DNA from: Streptomyces longispororuber
GTDB lineage: Bacteria > Actinomycetota > Actinomycetes > Streptomycetales > Streptomycetaceae
Assembly: GCF_014656095.1 (NCBI RefSeq)
Contig: NZ_BNBT01000070.1
Coordinates: forward strand, 1 to 39,998
Reading direction: 5' to 3'
Length of the DNA: 39,998 nt
A program made the translations under genes and the position numbers. Positions 34,363-39,998 of the stretch are shown piece after piece; position 1 is the first letter of the stretch, and every line of letters begins with the position of its first letter. The notes below the pieces were generated by a model that saw only the letters and a program-made list of their open reading frames with translations, searched no databases and was not told the DNA's origin.

Positions 34363-35262
34363 ATGACCGGTCCGGTCATCCGCGCGCTCTCCGCGAGCGA
34401 CGCCCATCTCTTCGACGCACTCCCCGACCCCCTCGGCGCCCGTGAGGCCCATCGGCGCACCCGGTTCCGCCCCGACTGGAAGCGCGTCGCCCTGCGCGAC
34501 GGCCAGGTCGTCGCACGCGGCGCCTGGTGGGGCGGGCCCGACGACGCGGAGCCCGTCAACATCAACTGGTTCGACGTGGCCGAGGGCGAGGAGGAGGCCG
34601 GGGCCGAGCTCCTGCGCTCCGCTCCCTGGCGGGTCGAACTGGAGATCAACCTGCCCGGCGGCTGGCGGGACGAGCCCGCCCTGCGCGCCGGCGCGGAGGC
34701 GCGCTTCGCCGCCGCGCGAGCCGCGGGGTACGAACTCCTGGTGGAGCGCTTCCTGTACCGCTGGACCCCGGAGCGGGGTCTGCCCGAGCGGCCCGGACGC
34801 CTGCGCTTCCGCGCCGAACCCGACGACACCGTGTTCTTCGACGCGCTGCGCCGCATCCACTCCGCCACCCTGGACGCCCACGCGCTCAAGGCCGTCGAGG
34901 AGGGCGGCCTCGACCAGGCCGCCCAGGAGGAGCTCGACTTCTTCCACTGGTGCCCCTCCCCACGGGAGTGGTGGCAGGTCGCGCACACGCCGGAGGGCGA
35001 CCTGGCCGGCATCCACATCCCGGCCCACAACCCCTCCGGCCCGACCATCGGCTTCATCGGAGTCGTCCCGGAACAGCGCGGTCGCGGCTACGCCTACGAC
35101 CTCCTCGCGGAGTGCGCCCACTTCCTCGTCGAGCAGGGCGCGGAGTTCATCAGCGGAGCGACGGACCAGGGCAACCTCCCCATGGCCGCGAACTTCGCCA
35201 AGGCGGGCTTCCCCGTCGTCCGTGAACGCATCAACTTCCACCCGACGGGCCGAACGGCCTAG
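34363..35262 (+). CDS. GNAT-family N-acetyltransferase
   Basis: 299 residues. The C-terminal 120 residues form a GNAT domain with motif A IGFIGVVPEQRGRGYAYDLLAE (acetyl-CoA pyrophosphate loop Gln-Arg-Gly-Arg-Gly-Tyr) and the later ATDQGNLPMAANFAKAGFPVVRER. The N-terminal half (about 1-140) contains a degenerate second GNAT-like part (GQVVARGAWWGGPDDAEPVNINWFDVAEG, ARAAGYELLVERFLYRWTPERGLPE), so this may be a tandem-GNAT protein. Substrate is unknown. ATG at 34363 with GGAGG 5 nt upstream. A leader ORF and pairing elements upstream suggest translational control. Confidence 0.9.
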   Translation: MTGPVIRALSASDAHLFDALPDPLGAREAHRRTRFRPDWKRVALRDGQVVARGAWWGGPDDAEPVNINWFDVAEGEEEAGAELLRSAPWRVELEINLPGGWRDEPALRAGAEARFAAARAAGYELLVERFLYRWTPERGLPERPGRLRFRAEPDDTVFFDALRRIHSATLDAHALKAVEEGGLDQAAQEELDFFHWCPSPREWWQVAHTPEGDLAGIHIPAHNPSGPTIGFIGVVPEQRGRGYAYDLLAECAHFLVEQGAEFISGATDQGNLPMAANFAKAGFPVVRERINFHPTGRTA

Positions 35263-35295
35263 CGAGGAGCAGCAAGGAGCAACAAGCAGCACGCC

Positions 35296-35328
35296 GCGAG
35301 CGGTCCGGGCCCGGCCCGGACCGCTCGC
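35296..35328. terminator. Perfect 15-bp bidirectional terminator hairpin
   Basis: GCGAGCGGTCCGGGC (35296-35310), loop CCG, GCCCGGACCGCTCGC (35314-35328), in the 126-bp gap between the convergent GNAT and PI-PLC-like genes. Perfect stem, no T-run on either strand. Confidence 0.75.
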
Positions 35329-35388
35329 CGGTGCCCGGGGGCACAGCCATCGGCAGGGCGCCCGGCCGCCCCCGGCCGGTGGCCGTGG

Positions 35389-36264
35389 TCAGTTGTGCGC
35401 GATCAGGGACTCCAGCAGGCCGGCACGGGTGTTCGGGAAGTCCAGCGGGACGATGCCGAGCCCGCGCCAGGCGCGGCCCTCCGCGCTCTCCAGGAGGGTG
35501 TGCGTGCGCGGGTTGAGGGTGTCGGAGTTCCAGCGCGGCGGCAGCCCGGCCGCCGTGGACACGAAGTTGACGTACTGCTTCCCGGGCCGCCCCACGGCCT
35601 CGCGGAACTGCTCCTCGATCTTCGGGTACTTGGCGGCGGGAGCGGCGTTCCAGTCGTCCTGGATGTCGAAGACGTTCCCGTCGCCCCAGCGGATGCCGCC
35701 GGGAAGACCGCCGTTGTCGGCGATGAGCACGACCTTCCCGCGGACCTCGCCGAGGCGGGGCCAGGCGTCGCCGATGTGGAAGAGGGGGCGCCAGCCGCGC
35801 CGGTCCAGGTAGTCGTCGAAGACGGCCCGGAACGCGGTGTCGCCCACCTGCGAGTACTCCTGCTTGACCCGCATCAGCACGGTCTCCGTGGGCTGTCCGC
35901 GCAGGAAGTCCCGGCAGGCGGTCAGGACGTCGTCGAAGTTGAGGTGCTGGTAGAACGCCCCGTGGTGGATGGTGAAGGAACCCTCGAAGGCCCGGCACCG
36001 GATGTCCAGGAAGCGTACGCCGGAGGTCAGTTGCTGTCCCAGGGTCGTGTTCTGGCACTCCACCCACCACCCGCCGAAGCGGGCGCCGGAGTCGTGCGTG
36101 CCGGGGATCGTGAGCCGCTGCAACGGGGTCGCGGAGTCCACCCCCGCCAGCCACGCCCGGACGTCGAGCGGACGGGCGGCCGCGCGCGGGGCGGAGGTGC
36201 CGACGAGCGCGGCGGAGGCGGTGGCGCCGACCGTGGTGAGGAAGGCGCGACGGCTGAGGGCCAT
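35389..36264 (-). CDS. Exported phosphatidylinositol-specific phospholipase C-like protein
   Basis: 291 residues. Tat signal MALSRRAFLTTVGATASAAL with cleavage likely around 28-31 (APRAAAR). The PI-PLC X-domain has catalytic His57 in LTIPGTHDSGARFGG and the second catalytic His in FTIHHGAFYQHLNF (His101), with FLDIRCR between and VLMRVKQEYSQVG after, all family landmarks. It cleaves phosphatidylinositol or GPI-like lipids outside the cell; Streptomyces secrete such enzymes. The tail ends GLGIVPLDFPNTRAGLLESLIAHN. ATG at 36264. It is divergent from a GH25 gene (207 bp between) and convergent with the GNAT gene. Confidence 0.92.
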   Translation of the reverse strand: MALSRRAFLTTVGATASAALVGTSAPRAAARPLDVRAWLAGVDSATPLQRLTIPGTHDSGARFGGWWVECQNTTLGQQLTSGVRFLDIRCRAFEGSFTIHHGAFYQHLNFDDVLTACRDFLRGQPTETVLMRVKQEYSQVGDTAFRAVFDDYLDRRGWRPLFHIGDAWPRLGEVRGKVVLIADNGGLPGGIRWGDGNVFDIQDDWNAAPAAKYPKIEEQFREAVGRPGKQYVNFVSTAAGLPPRWNSDTLNPRTHTLLESAEGRAWRGLGIVPLDFPNTRAGLLESLIAHN

Positions 36265-36471
36265 GGGGCTCCCCTGGGGGTGGGGGGTGCGGGAAGGGCC
36301 CTCAAGTATGGATGGCGAGGCTTGATTCGGGGAACGGTCAACCCACCGTCAACATTTCACGTTTCACCGACCGCCGGGACGAACCCCCCACCGCGCCCCC
36401 GCCGGTCCCCCTCCCCTTCCCTCCCCTCGCACGCTTCCTCGTACCCTCCCCCCACTCCCGGAGGCCACCCC

Positions 36472-37023
36472 ATGCTGCGCGGCATCGACGTGAGCTCCTA
36501 CCAGTCCTCGTTCTCCACGGAAGGCATCTCCTTCGTCATCGTCAAGGCGACGGAGGGCCGCTCCTACATCAACCCCCGCCTCTCCGCCCAGACCGCGCGC
36601 GCCCGCGACGCCGGCTGCGTCGTCGGCTTCTACCACTTCCTGTGGCCGGGCAACATCACGGCCCAGGCGGAGTACTTCGTGGCCAAGGCCCCGGAGCGGG
36701 CGGGCGAGTTCCTGGCCGTGGACTGGGAGTGGACGGGCGACCACACGGCGGCCACGAACGCGGAGAAGGACCGCTTCATCAAGGAGGTGAAGCGGCTGCG
36801 CCCGCACCACCGGACCCTGCTGTACACGAACCGGGACTTCTGGCTCAACCGCGACACGACGTCGTACGCCGGCGACGGCCTCTGGATCGCCGACTACGTC
36901 ACCGCGGGCAAGCCCCGCATCCGCGCCAGGTGGCGCATCCACCAGTACACGTCGACCCCGCTGGACAAGAACGTGGCGGACTTCCCCGACCAGGCCGCGA
37001 TGCGCGACTGGGCCGCCCCCTGA
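36472..37023 (+). CDS. Glycoside hydrolase family 25 (lysozyme-like) protein without a signal peptide
   Basis: 183 residues, a complete GH25 barrel: MLRGIDVSSYQ at the very start (Asp6), FVIVKATEGRSYINP, GFYHFLWPGN, the catalytic Asp-x-Glu in LAVDWEW (Asp84, Glu86), LLYTNRDFW, LWIADYV and WRIHQYTST. GH25 enzymes cleave the muramic acid-GlcNAc bond of peptidoglycan. The ATG at 36472 has GGAGG 7 nt upstream and the catalytic fold begins at once, leaving no room for an export signal. The upstream in-frame sequence is Pro/Ser filler without a hydrophobic core. Export may be by another route or on lysis. Confidence 0.92.
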   Translation: MLRGIDVSSYQSSFSTEGISFVIVKATEGRSYINPRLSAQTARARDAGCVVGFYHFLWPGNITAQAEYFVAKAPERAGEFLAVDWEWTGDHTAATNAEKDRFIKEVKRLRPHHRTLLYTNRDFWLNRDTTSYAGDGLWIADYVTAGKPRIRARWRIHQYTSTPLDKNVADFPDQAAMRDWAAP

Positions 37024-37087
37024 CCCGGCCCCGCCCGCCGCACGGTGCCGGAGGCCACCGAGGCGAGCGCCGACGGTATGCCCTGTT

Positions 37088-37148
37088 CCGGCGCGGAGGC
37101 GGCGGGGGCCGCACCCGGCTGCCGGGCGCGGCCCCCGCTCCGCGCCGG
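37088..37148. terminator. Long bidirectional terminator hairpin
   Basis: CCGGCGCGGA (37088-37097) pairs with TCCGCGCCGG (37139-37148), and GCGGGGGCCGC (37102-37112) with GCGGCCCCCGC (37128-37138). This gives 21 pairs with a 4-nt bulge. It lies between the convergent GH25 and EF-hand genes. Confidence 0.7.
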
Positions 37149-37159
37149 CGCGCGGTGTG

Positions 37160-37375
37160 TCAGGCCCTGTTCAGCCCGGCCCAGAACTCCTCGAAGGAGA
37201 GCAGCTTGTCCCCGTTCGCGTCCTTGGACTTGATGATGGCCTCGGCCACCGACTCGGTGACGTTCCAGTCCCCCATCTGGGCCATGGCGGTCTTGTACTC
37301 CGCCGCCGTGATGTAGCCGTCGCCGTCCGCGTCGAACCGGTCGAACTGCTTGCGTGCTTCCTCGATGTCCGCCAC
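37160..37375 (-). CDS. Two-EF-hand calcium-binding protein
   Basis: 71 residues. First loop DADGDGYITAAE has all canonical ligands (Asp15, Asp17, Asp19, Tyr21, Thr23, Glu26). Second loop DANGDKLLSFEE has Asp52, Asn54, Asp56, Leu58, Ser60 and Glu63, but Lys replaces the usual Gly at loop position 6, which may weaken binding. It resembles the small Cab calcium-binding proteins of Streptomyces; no signal or anchor, so cytoplasmic. The GTG at 37375 has AGGGG 8 nt upstream. The alternative GTG at 37384 has no room for a ribosome site. Divergent from a GNAT gene. Confidence 0.9.
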   Translation of the reverse strand: MADIEEARKQFDRFDADGDGYITAAEYKTAMAQMGDWNVTESVAEAIIKSKDANGDKLLSFEEFWAGLNRA

Positions 37376-37456
37376 CGGGTCCACCCCTATCGTCGTACTT
37401 GTTGACGGGGGTTAGGGTAACGGCCGGCCCGGGGAGCGACTGCAAGGAGTACGGCC

Positions 37457-38116
37457 ATGACCGGCACAACGGGGGCACTCGCGGGGATTCTCGCCGCGGC
37501 GGCGCGCGGGGAGTTCCCGCCCGCGGACGGCGGTACGACCGTCGTGCCGCAGCCTTCCCCCCGTGACGCCGGGGTGCTCGCGTTCACGGCGCACACGGTG
37601 GTGTTCACCGACGAGGACCCGGCGTGGGTGCGGTCCGCGACGGCCGCCGTCGCCGGCGACCCGCTGGCCGCGACCATGAGCCCGCGGTTCCTGCTGGCGT
37701 TCCAGGAGCGCACGGGCCGGGCCACGGACACCATCGACCTGCTGACGGCCGCCGGGGCCCTGCCGGGGCCGCCCGACCCGGCGCTCGGCCTGCGCGAACT
37801 CGACGAGCCCGGCCACCCCCGGGTGGTCCGCGCCCGGGGCCAGCGGGACGACGTACGGGTGTGGGTCTCGGCCGGGGGCGGGGTCCTCGTGCTCGGCCGG
37901 GGTGTGGCCGGGCGGTGGGAGGCCGCCGTCGAGGTCGACGAGGGCGCGCGGCACCGGGGTCTCGGGCGGGCGCTCGCCGTGGCCGCGCGGCATCTCGTGC
38001 CCCGCGGTGACGTGGTCTGGGCCCAGCAGGCCGCGGGGAACGCCCGTGGCGTACGGGCGTTCCAGGCGGCGGGGTACCGGCCCGTGGGCGCGGAGGCCCT
38101 GTTCCTGGCCGGCTGA
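37457..38116 (+). CDS. GNAT-family N-acetyltransferase (second)
   Basis: 219 residues. The C-terminal GNAT core shows AAVEVDEGARHRGLGRALAVAARHLVP (acetyl-CoA loop Arg-His-Arg-Gly-Leu-Gly) and VVWAQQAAGNARGVRAFQAAGYRPVGAEALFL. The N-terminal 110 residues (VPQPSPRDAGVLAFTAHTVVFTDEDPAWVRSA) are a poorly conserved half that may be a degenerate first domain. Substrate is unknown. AAGGAG lies 7 nt upstream of the ATG. It is followed closely (21 bp) by the convergent beta-propeller lipoprotein gene. Confidence 0.85.
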   Translation: MTGTTGALAGILAAAARGEFPPADGGTTVVPQPSPRDAGVLAFTAHTVVFTDEDPAWVRSATAAVAGDPLAATMSPRFLLAFQERTGRATDTIDLLTAAGALPGPPDPALGLRELDEPGHPRVVRARGQRDDVRVWVSAGGGVLVLGRGVAGRWEAAVEVDEGARHRGLGRALAVAARHLVPRGDVVWAQQAAGNARGVRAFQAAGYRPVGAEALFLAG

Positions 38117-38137
38117 GGGGAGCCGTGCGGGCCGCCG

Positions 38138-39364
38138 TCAGCGGAAGATGCCGGTGTGGCCCAGGGAGTAGCGGCCGGGCTGGGGGTAGACCGCGAGGCC
38201 GTGGGGGCCGCCGCCGACGGGGATGCGGGCGACCTGGACACCGGTGCGGGTGTCGATGGCGTAGACCTCGGAGTCGTAGCGGCCGGAGAGCCACAGCGTG
38301 TGGCCGTCGGCCGAGACGCCGCCCATGTCCGGGCTGCCGCCGTCCGGCAGCCGCCACTTCTTCGTGAGCTTGTTCTTCGGGAAGTCGAAGACGGAGACCG
38401 TGCCCTCGCCGCGGTTGGAGACGTACATCTCGCGGGAGTTCCGGCCGACGTACAGGCCGTGGCAGCCCTTGCCGGTGGGCAGGAGCCTCGGCTTGCCGAA
38501 GGTGTCGCCGTCCAGGACCCACATGCCGTCGGCCATCATGTCGGCGACGTAGAACTTCTCGCCGTCCGGGGAGATCTTGACGTCCTGCGGCATGGCGCCC
38601 TTGAAGGGGAGCTTCTGCTGCCCGACGACCTTCATCTTCTCCGTGTCGACCTTGAGCAGCTCGCCGCTGAACTCGCAGGAGACGATGAAGTAGCGCCCGT
38701 CGAGGGAGAAGTCGGCGTGGTTGACGCCGTAGCAGCTCACGGGGACGGTCTTCTTCCGCTCCATGGTGTGCGGGTCGCGGAAGACGAGTTCGCGGTCCAT
38801 GGACGCCATGACGACCGCGTACCTGCCGTTGGGCGTGAAGTAGAGGTTGTACGGGTCGTGCACCTTGACGGGCTTGCCCGCCTCGCCGGTCTTCGGGTCG
38901 ATGGGCGTGAGGGTGTGGCCGCGGTTGTTGTTGACCCAGAGCGTCTTCATGTCCCAGGAGGGCACGACGTGCTGCGGCTGGACACCGACGGGGATGGTGT
39001 CGATCACCTCGTACGTCGTGGGGTCGATGACGGAGACGGTGTTGGAGTTGGTGTTGGGGACGTAGACGCGCGAGGGGAAGTCCTTGACCACCGGGGAGAG
39101 CTTGTTGGGGCGGTCGGCGGCGTAGACGTCCTTGGGGTCGAGGACGGGCGGCATGCCCGGCAGGCCGTGGATCTTCTTCGGCTCGGCGGGCCGGGGGGCG
39201 CGCTCGGTGCCGAGCGCCTCGTCGCGGCGGTCGCCGCCCTCGGTGCCGCAGGCCGCGAGCGCGGCGAGCACGGCGGTGGCGGCGGTGACGGCGAGCAGGG
39301 CCCGGGTGCGGGCGGTGCGGGTCCGGGAGGGGTGCGGGGGCAGGGTGCGGGAGAGGTTCGGCAT
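38138..39364 (-). CDS. YncE-like beta-propeller lipoprotein
   Basis: 408 residues. Lipoprotein signal: basic N-terminus (SRTRTARTR), hydrophobic ALLAVTAATAVLAALAAC with lipobox LAAC (Cys39). Then a seven-bladed YVTN-type propeller with repeats such as RVYVPNTNSNTVSVIDPTT, YEVIDTIPVGVQPQHVVPS, YFTPNGRYAVV, DVKISPDGEKFYVADMM, EMYVSNRGEGTVSVFDF and TLWLSGRYDSEVYAIDTRTG. Propellers of this kind act in protein or ligand binding at the cell surface; no enzymatic residues are evident. The ATG at 39364 overlaps the stop of the deacetylase-like gene by 1 nt (TGATG), so the two are coupled and probably act together. Confidence 0.9.
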   Translation of the reverse strand: MPNLSRTLPPHPSRTRTARTRALLAVTAATAVLAALAACGTEGGDRRDEALGTERAPRPAEPKKIHGLPGMPPVLDPKDVYAADRPNKLSPVVKDFPSRVYVPNTNSNTVSVIDPTTYEVIDTIPVGVQPQHVVPSWDMKTLWVNNNRGHTLTPIDPKTGEAGKPVKVHDPYNLYFTPNGRYAVVMASMDRELVFRDPHTMERKKTVPVSCYGVNHADFSLDGRYFIVSCEFSGELLKVDTEKMKVVGQQKLPFKGAMPQDVKISPDGEKFYVADMMADGMWVLDGDTFGKPRLLPTGKGCHGLYVGRNSREMYVSNRGEGTVSVFDFPKNKLTKKWRLPDGGSPDMGGVSADGHTLWLSGRYDSEVYAIDTRTGVQVARIPVGGGPHGLAVYPQPGRYSLGHTGIFR

Positions 39365-39998
39365 CAGGTGAGCAGCTCCGTGGTCGTGACCGCGCGCAGT
39401 CCGCGGCGGTGGAGTTCTTCCAGGACGGCGGGGAGCGCGGCGACCGTGTCCGCGTACCCGAAGTGCAGGCTCACCACCGAGCCCGCACGGACCTCCGCGG
39501 CGACCTTGCGGGTGATGGCCGGGGCGCCGGGCGAGGTGAAGTCGAGGGAGTCGACGTCGTACGACAGGACGTGCGGGTAGCCCGCGCGGCGGGCGAGGCG
39601 GGCGACGAGCGGGGTGGCGCGCGCCGCCCGCGAGGGGCGGAACCAACTGCCGATGCCGCCGGTGAGGCGGCGCAGGCGGTCGGCGCAGCCGGTGATCTCG
39701 GCGTAGGCCTCGGCTTCGGGCAGGGCGTTGACGGTGCGGTGGCTGAGCGTGTGGTTGCCCAGGTCGTGGCCGCCGTCGAGGACGCGGCGGGCCAGCTCGG
39801 GGTGGGCGTCCAGCCAGGTGCCGACGGCCAGGACGGTCACGCGGGCCCCCGCGCGCTCGGCCTCGGCGAGCAGCGCCCGGGCGGTGGCCGGGTCGCCCTG
39901 GCCATGGAAGGTGAGCGCCACCTCGTGCCGCCCGCGCGGGCTGCGCGCGGCGTGCTCGGGCAGCCCGAGGAAGGCCCGCGGCCCGGGCGCGGGCCGGC
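39364..39998 (-). CDS. Polysaccharide deacetylase-like protein, 5' end outside the window
   Basis: At least 210 residues are open from the right edge to the stop at 39364. The NodB-like barrel is recognisable in VALTFHGQGDPATARALLAEAER, VTVLAVGTWLDAHPELARRVLDGGHDLGNHTLSHRTV, WFRPSR, YPHVLSYDVDSLDF and GSVVSLHFGYADTVAALPAVLEEL. The His-x3-His metal pair (NHTLSH) is kept. However, TFDDGP is TFHGQG, so the catalytic and metal Asp are lost, and the final LHD-type motif is LHFG. A GTG at 39921 is an internal Val of the same frame; the true start lies further right. It is coupled to the beta-propeller lipoprotein gene downstream. Confidence 0.8.
   Translation of the reverse strand, partial: RPAPGPRAFLGLPEHAARSPRGRHEVALTFHGQGDPATARALLAEAERAGARVTVLAVGTWLDAHPELARRVLDGGHDLGNHTLSHRTVNALPEAEAYAEITGCADRLRRLTGGIGSWFRPSRAARATPLVARLARRAGYPHVLSYDVDSLDFTSPGAPAITRKVAAEVRAGSVVSLHFGYADTVAALPAVLEELHRRGLRAVTTTELLT

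Overview
The window reads as a stretch of core chromosome from a Streptomyces-type actinomycete. GC content is very high, GTG starts are frequent, third positions are strongly GC-biased, gene fusions are typical of actinomycetes, and the products are those expected of Streptomyces. The gene order resembles the segment running from ligA through mnmA and a peptide ABC transporter to gcvT-gcvH-glyA-sdaA in S. coelicolor (recalled from memory, not checked). I see no prophage, insertion sequence, CRISPR array, tRNA or rRNA gene.

Left part (1-9 kb). A minus-strand run has a short-chain dehydrogenase translationally coupled to a MetE-like methionine synthase, followed by NAD-dependent DNA ligase (ligA). 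The first 33 codons of another minus-strand gene lie at the left edge. Next come a LOG-family protein, a DUF427 protein, a DJ-1/AraC (GlxA-like) regulator divergent from a zinc-free quinone-oxidoreductase-like enzyme, and then mnmA.

9-19 kb. A cysteine desulfurase and mnmA, which together can form a tRNA 2-thiouridine sulfur relay, flank an oppositely oriented peptidoglycan amidase. Then follow two tiny membrane proteins (one of 50 residues), a TetR regulator divergent from them with candidate operators between, and an aspartate-nucleophile alpha/beta hydrolase convergent with a WYL regulator. A sulfur module comes next: a LysR regulator (probably leaderless), a cysteine dioxygenase and a YeiH-type putative sulfate/sulfite exporter. 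An acyl-CoA thioesterase-like protein and a TRIC-type channel close this part.

19-26 kb. A five-gene oligopeptide/dipeptide ABC transporter lies on the minus strand in the order permease C, binding lipoprotein, permease B, ATPase D, ATPase F. The last three genes overlap by 4 nt each. Two very strong hairpins separate the binding-protein gene from permease B. ATPase F carries a repeat-built C-terminal tail of about 130 residues.

26-34 kb. Two SseB-like paralogues flank an intergenic region with three copies of a 41-bp repeat. A P-loop kinase-like protein is divergent from a one-carbon/serine-glycine cluster: tandem glycine riboswitch, gcvT, gcvH, glyA, sdaA. The cluster converts glycine to serine and serine to pyruvate; gcvP is not in the window.

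34-40 kb. A GNAT acetyltransferase is preceded by a 20-codon leader ORF and mutually exclusive RNA pairings that could hide or free its ribosome binding site. This is the most intriguing candidate for an undescribed regulatory system here. After it come a Tat-exported PI-PLC-like enzyme, a GH25 lysozyme lacking a signal peptide, a two-EF-hand calcium-binding protein, a second GNAT, a beta-propeller lipoprotein, and a polysaccharide-deacetylase-like protein with a degenerate active site that runs off the right edge.
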